Assembly (NCBI GenBank): GCA_030653985.1
Contig: JAURYJ010000012.1
Coordinates: 1 to 34,006, forward strand
Length of the DNA stretch: 34,006 nucleotides
Direction of reading: 5' to 3'
DNA from: Methylobacter sp.
GTDB taxonomy: Bacteria > Pseudomonadota > Gammaproteobacteria > Methylococcales > Methylomonadaceae
The number at the start of each line of letters is the position of its first letter. The stretch's first letter is position 1. Below the pieces are notes generated by a model. That model was given only the letters and a program-made list of their open reading frames with translations, searched no databases and was not told the origin of the DNA. This document shows, in pieces, positions 24,751 to 33,866 of the stretch. A program made the position numbers and the translations under genes.

Positions 24751-25731
24751 ATGATAAAACCAGATACTTCAAGGCATCAGCTATGCGTTGCCCCGATGCT
24801 GGATTGGACTGATAAACACTGCCGTTATTTTCATCGGCTGATTTCTGAACACGCGTTTTTATATACCGAAATGGTGACGACCGGCGCGTTGATTCATGGC
24901 GATCCTCACCGGTTTTTGCAGTTTCATCCGGCTGAAAACCCGGTGGCGTTTCAACTGGGCGGCAGCAATCCACGGGAATTAGCTCTCTGCGCCAAGATGA
25001 TTGAAGATTACGGCTATGACGAGGTCAATTTAAATGTCGGCTGCCCCAGCGATCGGGTTCAGAATGGCCGTTTCGGCGCTTGCCTGATGGCGGAACCCGG
25101 ACTGGTCGCAGACTGTGTCGCGGCGATGCGTCAGGCGGTATCAATCCCGGTCACGGTCAAATCGAGAATCGGCATTGATGAGCGCGATTCTTATCAAGAA
25201 CTGGTGCACTTTGTGTCGACAGTTGCCGATGCCGGGTGCCAAACCTTTATTATCCATGCCAGAAAAGCCTGGTTAAGCGGTCTATCGCCCAAACAAAACC
25301 GCGATATTCCGCCGTTGCGCTACGATATGGTTTATCAAATCAAACAGGACTTTCCTGAGCTTGAAATCATCCTGAATGGCGGCATCACTACATTGGATCA
25401 GGCCGAAGCTGTTTTGCGGCATGTTGACGGCGTCATGATAGGACGCGAGGCTTATCACAATCCTTATCTGTTGGCCGATGTTGACCGGCGGTTTTATGGC
25501 GAATCCAAAGAACCCCGCTCAAGGGCACTGATTATGGAATTGTTAATTCCCTACATTCAACAGCAACTTGAGCTTAACGATGGCGTTCGTTTAAACAGCA
25601 TATCCCGGCATATTTTGGGACTTTTTCATGGTGAACCTGGCGCTAGAGGTTGGCGCCGACATCTGAGTGAAAATGTCTGCAAACCCGGCGCAGGGATTAA
25701 TGTGATCTTGGAAGCACTGCCGACAAGATAA
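24751..25731 (+). CDS. dusA: tRNA-dihydrouridine synthase A
   Basis: FMN enzyme that reduces uridine to dihydrouridine in the D-loop of tRNA. It shows APMLDWTDKHCRYFHR at the N-terminus, NVGCPSDRVQNGRFGACLM with the catalytic Cys in GAC, the FMN phosphate motifs ILNGGI and GVMIGREAYHNPY, and IIHARKAWLSGLSPKQNR. The HARKAWL-LSPK-NR form points to the DusA subfamily rather than DusB or DusC. The length of 326 residues is standard. Confidence 0.95.
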   Translation: MIKPDTSRHQLCVAPMLDWTDKHCRYFHRLISEHAFLYTEMVTTGALIHGDPHRFLQFHPAENPVAFQLGGSNPRELALCAKMIEDYGYDEVNLNVGCPSDRVQNGRFGACLMAEPGLVADCVAAMRQAVSIPVTVKSRIGIDERDSYQELVHFVSTVADAGCQTFIIHARKAWLSGLSPKQNRDIPPLRYDMVYQIKQDFPELEIILNGGITTLDQAEAVLRHVDGVMIGREAYHNPYLLADVDRRFYGESKEPRSRALIMELLIPYIQQQLELNDGVRLNSISRHILGLFHGEPGARGWRRHLSENVCKPGAGINVILEALPTR

Positions 25732-25769
25732 GGTGGCGTCACCGCCATTAGATTAAGGGCTTGCATTAG

Positions 25770-25827
25770 GTGGGCGCGAATTTATTCGCGCAGTGACAGC
25801 CAAATGCGCGAATAAATTCGCGCCCAC
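25770..25827. repeat. Dispersed palindrome, family A copy 2
   Basis: Same arms as at 15825 (gtgggcgcgaatttattcgc and complement) with a different loop (agtgacagccaaat). It lies 39 bp after the dusA stop. Confidence 0.9.
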
Positions 25828-25887
25828 ACTGTTCAGGCATCACTGTCTTTTCAGTCTACCTTAATGGCAGTGCCACGAGAGAGTTAA

Positions 25888-26040
25888 GCTTGCCTACAGG
25901 GCAGTGATTGCTCCCGGCAATCATTCTGCATTTCCTCCATCCGTGGAGGTCAGATGTAGGCAAGGGGCGTGAGCTTGGAGCGGAAGCTTTGCCTACAGCG
26001 TGCAGGAGCAATTGCCGAGGCAAGCGGAAGCTTTAAACTT
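25888..26040. repeat. Composite intergenic repeat region before folE
   Basis: The 362-bp gap between dusA and folE has no gene that I can support. Besides the palindrome at 25770 it holds cttgcctaca (25889-25898) facing its exact complement tgtaggcaag (25955-25964). There is a third related copy (ttgcctacag at 25989), a hairpin cctcca-tccg-tggagg at 25934-25949, and gcaattgctcc-type words that also occur in the 96-bp units of the phosphodiesterase gene. It appears to be a mosaic of the same small-repeat family. Confidence 0.65.
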
Positions 26041-26093
26041 CACAACGCCATGCTGTATACTGATCGACTATTTTTATTACTGAGATTGAGACT

Positions 26094-26636
26094 ATGGAAC
26101 AGCATTTTGCCAGGATTATCGAAGCAGTCGGTGAGGATTTAAATCGCGAAGGTCTGATCGATACACCAAAACGCGCGGCCAAGGCTTTCAAATTTTTAAA
26201 CAACGGCTACGAAAAAACACTAGAAGAAGTACTCAATGGCGCTATTTTTAACGCCGATACCGAAGACATGGTTATCGTCAAGGATATTGAACTGTATTCT
26301 TTATGCGAGCATCATTTACTGCCGTTTATCGGCAAATGTCATGTGGGTTATCTGCCCCAAGGTAAGGTAATGGGTTTATCTAAAGTCGCTCGCGTTATCG
26401 ATATGTACGCACGTCGCCTGCAAATTCAGGAAAAACTGACCAAACAAATAGCGGATGCGATAGAACTGGCAACCGGTGCCCGAGGCGTGGCGGTAGTTAT
26501 TGAAGCTAAACATTTGTGCATGATGATGCGCGGTGTTGAAAAGCAAAATTCGGTCATGACAACGTCAGTGATGACCGGAATTTTCCGTAAAGAGATCAGC
26601 ACCCGCTCAGAATTTTTAACCCTAATCAGCCGGTAA
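26094..26636 (+). CDS. folE: GTP cyclohydrolase I
   Basis: First enzyme of tetrahydrofolate (and pterin) synthesis: converts GTP to 7,8-dihydroneopterin triphosphate. The zinc site is seen in [21 protein letters not shown] and CMMMRGV, with [23 protein letters not shown] as the conserved helix region. The length of 180 residues matches the short bacterial form. hemH follows after 8 bp, so both are likely co-transcribed. Confidence 0.97.
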   Translation: MEQHFARIIEAVGEDLNREGLIDTPKRAAKAFKFLNNGYEKTLEEVLNGAIFNADTEDMVIVKDIELYSLCEHHLLPFIGKCHVGYLPQGKVMGLSKVARVIDMYARRLQIQEKLTKQIADAIELATGARGVAVVIEAKHLCMMMRGVEKQNSVMTTSVMTGIFRKEISTRSEFLTLISR

Positions 26637-26644
26637 GATCTCCG

Positions 26645-27613
26645 ATGACAGCCAAAAAAACCGGCGTATTACTGGCAAATCTGGGTTCACCTACTGCACC
26701 GACACCCAAAGCGGTCAGGCGATTTCTTAAGGCCTTTCTTTGGGACCCCCGGGTCGTCAACCTGCCCAGGCCGCTGTGGTGGGTGATTCTGCATTTTTTT
26801 GTGCTGCCTTTTCGTCCCCGAAAATCGGCCTTAGCCTATGGTAAAATCTGGGATGAGAAAGGTTCTCCGTTAATTTTTCTGACCTTGCAATTGGCCGAAC
26901 GGGTTGCCGATAAGCTCAATGCCAAGGGCGTCAGCACCCAGCATGTGATGCGCTACGGCGAACCCTCGATAGCAAAGCAGTTAAAAGCTTTCAAAAAGGC
27001 AGGCATTGATAACTTAATCATTCTGCCCTTATACCCGCAATATTCCTCGACCACCACCGCATCCATCTATGATGACGTGATTAAGGAACTCAATCAGTGG
27101 CGACATCTGCCCAACATCCAATTTATCAGCGATTATCACCAGCACAGCCACTATATTGATGCGGTTGCAGAATCCATAGAGCAACACTGGTTGGAACACG
27201 GCAAAAATGAATTATTATTGATGTCGTTTCACGGTTTGCCCGAGCAACTGACTCAATGGGGCGACCCTTATTTTCACCAGTGCCATAAAACCGCAGCCCT
27301 GATTGCCGAGAAATTGGGCATTGACCAAAAACAATGGATGATTGTGTTCCAATCGCGGTTCGGCAAGGCGCAATGGCTAAAACCTTATTGTGTGGACACC
27401 TTACAGGATCTTCCCGGACAGGGCATTAAGACCATAGATATTGTCTGCCCCGGATTTGCGGTAGATTGCCTGGAAACGCTGGAAGAAATAGCAATGGAAA
27501 ACAAGGCTATTTTTATGGAGTCCGGCGGCGTGAACTATCGCTATATCGCGGCGCTGAATGATTCAGCCATTCATGTTGATGCTCTAGTGAAGCTGATTGA
27601 GCAGAAACTTTAA
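26645..27613 (+). CDS. hemH: Ferrochelatase
   Basis: Inserts Fe2+ into protoporphyrin IX, the last step of protohaem synthesis. LLANLGSP at the N-terminus, LPLYPQYSSTT, the catalytic-His motif MSFHGLPEQ and the later VCPGFAVDCLETLEEI (with a conserved Glu) are all present. The length of 322 residues is typical of proteobacteria. It follows folE closely and ends before a hairpin and a family A palindrome. Confidence 0.97.
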   Translation: MTAKKTGVLLANLGSPTAPTPKAVRRFLKAFLWDPRVVNLPRPLWWVILHFFVLPFRPRKSALAYGKIWDEKGSPLIFLTLQLAERVADKLNAKGVSTQHVMRYGEPSIAKQLKAFKKAGIDNLIILPLYPQYSSTTTASIYDDVIKELNQWRHLPNIQFISDYHQHSHYIDAVAESIEQHWLEHGKNELLLMSFHGLPEQLTQWGDPYFHQCHKTAALIAEKLGIDQKQWMIVFQSRFGKAQWLKPYCVDTLQDLPGQGIKTIDIVCPGFAVDCLETLEEIAMENKAIFMESGGVNYRYIAALNDSAIHVDALVKLIEQKL

Positions 27614-27618
27614 CCACT

Positions 27619-27662
27619 GGAGTGCGGGCTCTGCCTGCAAGTACAAGCAAAGCCTGCACTCC
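27619..27662 (+). terminator. Hairpin downstream of hemH
   Basis: ggagtgcgggct pairs with agcctgcactcc with one mismatch, across a 20-base loop which also contains complementary tgc/gca words. No T run follows. It may be the hemH terminator or another dispersed palindrome. Confidence 0.45.
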
Positions 27663-27694
27663 CTACGCTATCTGATTAATTATGATGGAATGTT

Positions 27695-27751
27695 GTGGGC
27701 GCGAATTTATTCGCGCGGTAGCTTAAAAAGCGCGAATAAATTCGCGCCCAC
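27695..27751. repeat. Dispersed palindrome, family A copy 3
   Basis: Same arms as the copies at 15825 and 25770, with loop ggtagcttaaaaag close to that of the first copy. It lies between hemH and the MutS-like gene, 58 bp before the latter. Confidence 0.9.
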
Positions 27752-27809
27752 CCTGTAAACTAAAGGGCAGTAACACGCGCCAATGTGGGAACGACAAAAA
27801 GGCTAAAAA

Positions 27810-29408
27810 ATGAAACAAACACTCTTACAAAGTTGGCAAGATAGCAGCTGGCCGGCCATCAAATCCAGCAGTCCGCTGGAAACCGGCGATGGTGTGATCG
27901 ACCAAAGAACATTTAACACCATTGAAGTTGATCAGCTGTTCGAGGCCGTCAATTACGCTTCAACAATTGCCGGGCAAGCGGTGTTATTTCGTTCGTTAAC
28001 CCAGCCGCTGGATACGCTGGAGCCGATTAAAGCCAAACAACAAGCCGTCGAAGAGCTGCACCACAATCCGGCACTCAAAGAGCAGCTTGAGCACATCGTA
28101 CAACATGCAACAGCCAATGAAAAAAACTTCTATTTGCTGTTGTTCGGCGAATTTCTGGGAACCTTTGGCACCGCCAGAGAAGAGCACGAAATTGAAGGCT
28201 ACGGCTATCTGCAATATAAACGCGGCATCCGCTTTATGCTGGAACTGGTCGATCAGATTCAAGCGGCAGAAGCTCCCCAAAGCGACTATCTAAAAGCTAT
28301 TTTCGAGCACATAAAAGTCTTTTCAGAATCAAGACCTTATTCGCTGATGGAAGGGCCGGTTTATATTGTTGAAAATAATCTCCAGTGCAAGGAACAAAGG
28401 AAAGCGTCATTTTCGCCTGCGATTATTTTTAAACCCCGGCTGTTCAAACCGCTGCTGATCACGCTGTTTTTCGGGGCCATCTGGGCGCTGGCGCATTTTT
28501 TCCCCACCGACATGTTCAAGGTTTCAGTTGAGGCTATTCCGACCGCGACTATTTTCCTGGTGCCTTTGTTGCTGGTTTATTTCCCGATTGTCGGCGGCTT
28601 TGATCGCGACAGCTGCATTATCCCGCTAAGAAATGAGTTTAAAAAATCCCCGGCGGTAGCTGACACTTTAGATGCGCTGGGCAAGCTCGACGAATTGCTG
28701 TCGTTTATAAAATTTTCCGAGGCATTCGGCGGGAACCATGTATTGCCCGAACTGATTGATGCGACGCATCACCGGATCAATCTGATTGATGCCAGGAACC
28801 CGGTTTTAGGCAAACAAAACCCGGATTATGTCGGCAACGATTTTGTCTTGGATGATGACAAACTGGTACTGGTCACCGGCCCCAATAGCGGCGGCAAGAC
28901 CGCTTTTTGCAAAACAGTCACCCAGATCCAGCTGCTCGCGCAAATCGGCTGTTATGTTCCTGCCAAATCGGCAATACTGACCGTCGCCGACCGGATTTTC
29001 TACCAGGCACCCGAGATCAGTCACCTGGATGACGGCGAAGGCCGGTTCGGTACGGAATTGAAACGCACCAAAGACATCTTTCTGGCGGCTACGCCTAAAA
29101 GCCTGGTGATTCTGGATGAATTATCCGAAGGCACGACCTTCGAAGAAAAAATGGAATCGTCGTCGAATGTGCTGAACGGCTTTTACCGGAAAGGCAACAG
29201 CACCATTTTAATTACCCACAACCATCAACTGGTCGATCATTTTGTCGCTCAGGGCACAGGCTTGCCAAGACAGGTCGAGTTTGCCAATGACGCGCCAACC
29301 TACAAACTGGTCGCAGGCATTTCCCGGGTGAGCCATGCCGATCGCGTGGCGAAAAAAATCGGTTTCTCCAAAGAAGACATAGACAACTATCTGGCGGATT
29401 CAGAATGA
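27810..29408 (+). CDS. Membrane-anchored MutS-family ATPase
   Basis: The C-terminal ATPase domain is MutS-like: DARNPVLG (cf. R-HPV-), Walker A GPNSGGKT (357-364), Walker [13 protein letters not shown] (432-443) and ITHNH with His470. The N-terminal 200 residues are helical and could match part of the MutS core (lever) domain. No mismatch-recognition domain with its Phe-x-Glu is present, so a role in mismatch repair is unlikely. Two strong hydrophobic segments (about 212-231 and 243-263) separated by a short loop suggest a membrane hairpin, which classic MutS proteins lack. The stop overlaps the purT start by 4 bp (ATGA). Function unknown; related MutS-like proteins with membrane segments exist in other bacteria, as far as I recall. 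Confidence 0.85.
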   Translation: MKQTLLQSWQDSSWPAIKSSSPLETGDGVIDQRTFNTIEVDQLFEAVNYASTIAGQAVLFRSLTQPLDTLEPIKAKQQAVEELHHNPALKEQLEHIVQHATANEKNFYLLLFGEFLGTFGTAREEHEIEGYGYLQYKRGIRFMLELVDQIQAAEAPQSDYLKAIFEHIKVFSESRPYSLMEGPVYIVENNLQCKEQRKASFSPAIIFKPRLFKPLLITLFFGAIWALAHFFPTDMFKVSVEAIPTATIFLVPLLLVYFPIVGGFDRDSCIIPLRNEFKKSPAVADTLDALGKLDELLSFIKFSEAFGGNHVLPELIDATHHRINLIDARNPVLGKQNPDYVGNDFVLDDDKLVLVTGPNSGGKTAFCKTVTQIQLLAQIGCYVPAKSAILTVADRIFYQAPEISHLDDGEGRFGTELKRTKDIFLAATPKSLVILDELSEGTTFEEKMESSSNVLNGFYRKGNSTILITHNHQLVDHFVAQGTGLPRQVEFANDAPTYKLVAGISRVSHADRVAKKIGFSKEDIDNYLADSE

Positions 29409-30607
29409 AAATAGGCACCCCCTTATCAAACAGCGCAACCAAAGCCCTGCTGCTCGGCAGCGGCGAACTGGGTAAAGAACTGGCTATTGCACTGCAACGC
29501 TACGGCGTGGAAGTGATTGCCGTCGACCGTTACCCGAATGCACCGGCGCAACAGGTCGCGCATCGCAGCCATGTGATCGATATGACCGACACCGAAGCGG
29601 TCAAAAAGCTGATTGCGCTGGAACAACCGGATTTCATCATCCCGGAAATTGAAGCGATTGCGACCCAGGCGCTGGTCGACATTGAAGCGGAAGGGTCATG
29701 TACGGTGGTACCTAACGCCCGGGCGATACAGTTGACCATGAACCGGGAAGGCATCAGAACCCTTGCCGCCGAGCAGCTTAAAATCCCCACCTCGAACTAT
29801 GCGTTTGCACAAAGTTTTGATGAACTACAAGCGGCAGTTGATGCAGGCATCGGTTATCCGTGCTTTATCAAACCGACTATGTCGTCATCCGGCAAAGGCC
29901 AATCGATGGTTAAAAGTGCAGACGGGCTTAAAGCCGCCTGGGATTACGCCAAATCCAGCGGTCGGGTGGATACCGGCAAGGTTATTGTTGAAGCAAAAAT
30001 CGACTTTGATTTTGAAATCACCTTATTGACGGTACGCGCACTGAATCAGCACGGAGAAGTCGAGACTCACTTTTGCGCCCCCATAGGCCATGTACAGGAA
30101 AACGGCGATTACCGGGAAAGCTGGCAACCGCAAGCGATGAGCGCCGCCGCGATCAAAGCGTCTCAGGACATCGCGTTCAAGATAACCAACGAAATCGCCG
30201 GGCTCGGCCTGTTTGGTGTTGAACTGTTTATCAAGGGCGATAGCGTCTGGTTTAGCGAAGTCAGCCCCAGACCACATGATACGGGCATGGTGACCCTGGT
30301 CACCCAGAAACAAAATGAATTTGAATTACACGCCAGAGCCGTTTTAGGTCTACCTGTCGATACCGGCATGCACAGTACGGGCGCTAGCGCGGTAATCTTA
30401 GGCGGCCTGGATGCACAAGGCGTGGTTTACCAAGGACTGGACAAGGCGCTAAGCGTCCCGACCAGCGAAATCAGATTATTCGGCAAGCCTGAAGCTTTTA
30501 CCAACAGGCGCATGGGCGTTGCGTTAGCGACGGCTGAAACTGTCGATGAAGCCAGAAAAAGGGCGGTCAAAGCCGCAAGTATAATCGTTATCAAACCGAG
30601 TCGATAG
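29405..30607 (+). CDS. purT: Formate-dependent phosphoribosylglycinamide formyltransferase
   Basis: ATP-grasp enzyme of purine synthesis that makes formyl-GAR from GAR, formate and [42 protein letters not shown], the ATP-grasp [30 protein letters not shown] and [17 protein letters not shown] are characteristic. The length of 400 residues is standard. It overlaps the MutS-like gene by 4 bp and the lytic transglycosylase follows after 8 bp, so the three are probably one transcript. Formate use would suit an organism with C1 metabolism, but PurT is widespread. Confidence 0.97.
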   Translation: MKIGTPLSNSATKALLLGSGELGKELAIALQRYGVEVIAVDRYPNAPAQQVAHRSHVIDMTDTEAVKKLIALEQPDFIIPEIEAIATQALVDIEAEGSCTVVPNARAIQLTMNREGIRTLAAEQLKIPTSNYAFAQSFDELQAAVDAGIGYPCFIKPTMSSSGKGQSMVKSADGLKAAWDYAKSSGRVDTGKVIVEAKIDFDFEITLLTVRALNQHGEVETHFCAPIGHVQENGDYRESWQPQAMSAAAIKASQDIAFKITNEIAGLGLFGVELFIKGDSVWFSEVSPRPHDTGMVTLVTQKQNEFELHARAVLGLPVDTGMHSTGASAVILGGLDAQGVVYQGLDKALSVPTSEIRLFGKPEAFTNRRMGVALATAETVDEARKRAVKAASIIVIKPSR

Positions 30608-30615
30608 GTAAAGCC

Positions 30616-31191
30616 ATGATGAGAATTACTGTTATTTTAACCCTATTACTCATCTCAAACGAGGTGCTGGCTGACATCTATAAATTTATCGGCAATGATG
30701 GCAGCATCACCTATACCGACAAGCCTAAAAACGATCTGTACAAGCGCATCATACGAACAAGGCCGGTAAATTATGCCGCCGCCCTGCCCTATATGGGCCC
30801 CAACAAGAAGAGATTCGCCGACCTTGTTACCGAGGCAGCTAATCGACATCAGGTTGATGTTAGACTGGTACACGCCGTTATCCAAGCGGAATCCGCTTAC
30901 AATGCCAAAGCAATCTCCTCAGCCGGGGCCGTAGGCTTAATGCAGTTAATGCCCGATACCGCAAGACGCTACGGCGTTGTTGACCGAAATAATCCCGTGC
31001 AGAATATTGACGGCGGCACCCATTATTTGAAAGATTTGCTCAGAATGTTTGGTTCCAATCTGGATCTGGCCGTTGCTGCCTATAACGCCGGTGAAGGGGC
31101 GGTGATGAGATACCATAACTCCATCCCGCCCTACCCCGAAACGCGCAATTACGTTAAAACGGTCATGGCTTTGTATAACAGGCGTTCTTGA
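30616..31191 (+). CDS. Periplasmic lytic transglycosylase (SLT) with DUF4124-like N-terminus
   Basis: The product would cleave the murein glycan chain. It has a signal peptide (residues 1-19, cleavage near VLA|DIY), then a DUF4124-like segment IYKFIGNDGSITYTDKPKN, then a family 1 SLT domain with catalytic Glu92 in VIQAESAYN, AVGLMQLMPDTARRYGV and AVAAYNAGEGAV. At 191 residues it is compact. It is the last gene of the putative mutS-like-purT-slt transcript. Confidence 0.93.
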   Translation: MMRITVILTLLLISNEVLADIYKFIGNDGSITYTDKPKNDLYKRIIRTRPVNYAAALPYMGPNKKRFADLVTEAANRHQVDVRLVHAVIQAESAYNAKAISSAGAVGLMQLMPDTARRYGVVDRNNPVQNIDGGTHYLKDLLRMFGSNLDLAVAAYNAGEGAVMRYHNSIPPYPETRNYVKTVMALYNRRS

Positions 31192-31616
31192 ACTGACGGG
31201 TAATTTCTTGTTGTAGCGCCTTTTCCATGTCAAGCGGGGCGGGGCGCTTACAACTGAGGCTATCGTAGGTAATGTTAAGTAATCGTGTGTCATGCTAAGC
31301 TTTTAACCACTTAATAACACCCCAACTGCATTTTTTATCCACGAGTAGCGTAAAACCCCGCCGTTTTCGGTAACCGCTCCTGCGTTACTCTACCTCCTGC
31401 ATCCATGCAGTCGAGGGCAGGGATGTAAGCGGCTCAGTTTCGTATTTTCCATAGTATGAATCTCTATGGTGTTAACATTAAACAGTGCTACCAGAGGACG
31501 CTATCGGCTCGCTCCATGACGGCAACTTAGATTTAAAAAAGACTTCAAATTCACTTTCAGCGAAAACCAAGCAACCAGTGTGATGTCTTGAATAAGCGCT
31601 TAAAAAGTACAAAACA
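31192..31616. other. Gene-free stretch before the omega-RNA-like element
   Basis: No coding region that I can support. It contains one copy of the dispersed ctgcatccatgcag repeat (31378-31413) and a short stem ccatag/ctatgg near 31449-31469. A reading frame in the TnpB-end phase gives no TnpB-like residues beyond the last PSV, so a tnpB remnant is not visible. Confidence 0.6.
31378..31413. repeat. Intergenic copy of the phosphodiesterase insert repeat
   Basis: The 23 bases at 31391-31413 (starting tacctcctgcat, ending atgcagtcg) are identical to 6975-6997 and 7071-7093. The preceding ctcctgcgttactc is nearly identical to ctccctgcgttgctc in those units. The inner part ctgcat-cc-atgcag is a perfect hairpin. 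Confidence 0.9.
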
Positions 31617-31759
31617 ACCGTCGGTCTGACGGGGCTAGTCTGTGAAGTGAGCGATGCAACAAAGTCGCCAGCAGCAGAAACCCGTAGGTAATAGCGATAT
31701 ATGCCTGCTCCTGAAGTTACATCAGAAATCCCCTTCCTTCAGGTGGGGGAGGATGTCAA
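31617..31759 (+). ncRNA. Orphan IS200/IS605 right end, candidate omega-RNA scaffold
   Basis: The 143 bp match the inverted copy at the window's right edge over their whole length, including gacggggctagtctgtgaag, agcagcagaaac, aatccccttccttca and tgggggaggatgtcaa. I recognise this layout as the right end of IS200/IS605 (TnpB) elements, where the 3' end of tnpB and the adjoining non-coding end form the omega-RNA. A CCG-TCG-GTC-TGA near the start fits the last codons of tnpB, but no tnpB body precedes it. The two copies diverge straight after gtcaa, which marks the element boundary; here the following bases (ttttcccaataacatg...) would be the guide. It ends 44 bp before the cytochrome b561-like gene. 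Confidence 0.65.
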
Positions 31760-31803
31760 TTTTCCCAATAACATGTCGACACAACAGAAACTGAAGTACA
31801 AAA

Positions 31804-32361
31804 ATGAAATCGCAAGCATTAGTTAAAGTATGGGATCTTCCGCTTAGAATTTTTCACTGGCTGCTGGTTGCCGGATTTTTTATCGCTTACCTGACTGAAG
31901 ATGACTTATTAACGGTTCACGTTTGGGCCGGTTATCTGGTAAGCGGATTATTGGTGTTCAGATTAATCTGGGGATTTATAGGCAACGACTATGCCCGGTT
32001 CTCGAGTTTTTTATGCAGTCCGGCCCGGTCGACTGCCTATCTTAAAGGTTTGATCGCATTAAAAACCCGGCGTTACCTCGGCCACAATCCGGCGGGTGCG
32101 GCGATGATTGTATTATTATTGATCAGCTTATTAATGACGGTTATCACCGGCTTTGCGGTGTACGGCGCCGACCAGGCAGCCGGACCGCTGGCGGCTATTG
32201 GCTCCGCTAACGAAAAGATGTGGGAAGAAGTGCATGAGTTTTTCGCCAACTTCACGCTGATTCTGGTGGTTGTACATGTTATAGGCGTAGCCGTTGAAAG
32301 TTATATCCACCGTGAAAATCTGGTTCGAGCGATGCTGCATGGGTTTAAGAAGAAACAATGA
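31804..32361 (+). CDS. Cytochrome b561-like membrane protein
   Basis: A four-helix di-haem b-type cytochrome of the prokaryotic cytochrome b561 / hydrogenase cytochrome b group. VWDLPLRIFHWLLVAGFFIAYL is the classic first helix with a haem-ligand His; VHVWAGYL, EVHEFFANF and VVHVIGVAVESYIHREN supply the other candidate ligands. 185 residues, about four membrane segments. Such proteins pass electrons between quinones and c-type or other redox partners; the partner is not encoded here. It overlaps dgt by 4 bp (ATGA). Confidence 0.88.
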   Translation: MKSQALVKVWDLPLRIFHWLLVAGFFIAYLTEDDLLTVHVWAGYLVSGLLVFRLIWGFIGNDYARFSSFLCSPARSTAYLKGLIALKTRRYLGHNPAGAAMIVLLLISLLMTVITGFAVYGADQAAGPLAAIGSANEKMWEEVHEFFANFTLILVVVHVIGVAVESYIHRENLVRAMLHGFKKKQ

Positions 32362-33719
32362 TGGAATGGAATACGCTATTAAACACGGACAAACTGGGTC
32401 GTACAGCAGCCAAACAAGAGCTTGGGCGCTCACCTTTTAATTCTGATCACGACAAAATTATATTTTCAGGCGCATTCAGGCGCTTGGCAAAGAAGACGCA
32501 AGTCCATCCGCTAGCGACGAATGATCATATACATAATCGTTTGACGCACAGCCTTGAAGTTGCCTGTGTTGGACGCAGCTTAGGCATTAAAGTCGGCCAT
32601 GCATTACAGGATAAAGGCTGTCTTCCTGAGGCATTTGTACCCACCGATTTGGGAGACATTGTCCAATCTGCTTGCTTGGCACATGATATTGGCAATCCGC
32701 CTTTCGGTCACACCGGAGAAGAAGCCATTCGCAATTGGTTTAAATATGATGGCAACCGTCATTTGACCGACCTTAGCGTTGAAGAAAAACATGATCTCCT
32801 GTTTTTTGAAGGCAATGCCCAGGGATTGCGCTTATTAACTTCATCAGAATATCACCCTGATGACGGCGGTATGAGATTGACCTACTCAACGCTGGCCTCG
32901 TTTATCAAATATCCGTGGACGTCACTACCTACTGCCGAAGGAAAGCGTCCAAAGCCGAATAAATATGGTGTTTTTCAGTCAGAATTGGCCATTTTTGATG
33001 AAATTGCCTTAGCAGTCGGATTGGAAAAACAACCCGGCAATAACTGGTATTGCAGGCATCCACTGGTTTACCTGATGGAAGCCGCTGATGATTTTTGCTA
33101 TGGCATATTGGATCTCGAAGATGGCCTTGAAATGGACATTCTTCGCTGGGATGATATTTTTGATATATTGAAACCGGTGTTGAACCCAGCGGAAATCGAT
33201 AGCCTGGAAGCGGATTTAGCAAAAGCTTCTGATAGGCAAAAACCGGCCCTCATTAGAGGGAAAGTTATTTCGGCGTACATTGACGCGGCAACCGAAGCCT
33301 TTATTAACAATGAACAAGGACTCCTTCAAGGCAAACATAGCGATTTAATTTCCTTATGTCCTGCTAATATCAGAGAGTCTGTAGAGCAGGCTAAAAATAC
33401 CGCAAAAACTAAAATATTTTCACATCCCCGAAAAATTGAACTGGAAATAGGTTCATACCACATCATCTCGACATTGTTAGATATTATGTGTAGCGCCGCT
33501 ATAGAGCTGGTCGATAACCCCACTGAAATATCTTTTAGAAGTAAACGGGTAGTCGATTTGATTGGCAGGGATACTTTTGACCGTCAAATCAAAAAAGGCG
33601 AAAAATTAACGCCCAAATATCTGGCATTGATGAGGGTTATTGATTATATCAGCGGCATGACCGATAACTATGCGAGCTATTTGGCAAAACAATTTAACGG
33701 CATGGGTGAGTCCCGATGA
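32358..33719 (+). CDS. dgt: Deoxyguanosinetriphosphate triphosphohydrolase (HD domain)
   Basis: HD-superfamily enzyme that converts dNTPs, classically dGTP, to the nucleoside and triphosphate. The metal site is seen in NRLTHSLEVACVGRSLG and ACLAHDIGNPPFGHTGE (the HD pair), with GRSPFNSDHDKIIFSGAFRRLAKKTQVHPL at the N-terminus and YLMEAADDFCYGILDLEDG as the third motif. The length of 453 residues fits the Dgt family. Two adjacent ATG codons can start it; the first overlaps the stop of the cytochrome gene. Besides nucleotide-pool control, some dGTPases act in phage defence, but nothing here points to that specifically. Confidence 0.95.
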   Translation: MMEWNTLLNTDKLGRTAAKQELGRSPFNSDHDKIIFSGAFRRLAKKTQVHPLATNDHIHNRLTHSLEVACVGRSLGIKVGHALQDKGCLPEAFVPTDLGDIVQSACLAHDIGNPPFGHTGEEAIRNWFKYDGNRHLTDLSVEEKHDLLFFEGNAQGLRLLTSSEYHPDDGGMRLTYSTLASFIKYPWTSLPTAEGKRPKPNKYGVFQSELAIFDEIALAVGLEKQPGNNWYCRHPLVYLMEAADDFCYGILDLEDGLEMDILRWDDIFDILKPVLNPAEIDSLEADLAKASDRQKPALIRGKVISAYIDAATEAFINNEQGLLQGKHSDLISLCPANIRESVEQAKNTAKTKIFSHPRKIELEIGSYHIISTLLDIMCSAAIELVDNPTEISFRSKRVVDLIGRDTFDRQIKKGEKLTPKYLALMRVIDYISGMTDNYASYLAKQFNGMGESR

Positions 33720-33729
33720 GAAAAGCCAA

Positions 33730-33819
33730 GTAGGATGGATGCAGGAGCAGCAGCCGAAACCCATCATAAACCAATATCGCGCCGATGCGATGAGGTTCGC
33801 ATTGCTCTGCTTATCCTAC
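33730..33819. repeat. About 90-bp element with gtaggat ends after dgt
   Basis: gtaggat (33730-33736) faces atcctac (33813-33819) about 90 bp apart. Inside, gatgcaggagcag resembles the small-repeat words of the 96-bp units, and aggttcgcattgctctgc looks repeat-like too. No coding capacity. It may serve as the end of the dgt transcript. Confidence 0.5.
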
Positions 33820-33866
33820 CTTGTTGCATAGTTTGTTAATCTGCCATTAAGGAAACCTGCTCTATC

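Noticed and set aside
31537..31628. Remnant of a tnpB coding end before the omega-RNA-like block
   Set aside because: Read in the phase of the expected PSV-stop, the preceding 27 codons show no TnpB-like residues and an earlier stop codon interrupts the frame.
32358..33719. dgt as part of an antiphage system
   Set aside because: Some dGTPases defend against phage, but no neighbouring defence gene or special domain supports this here.
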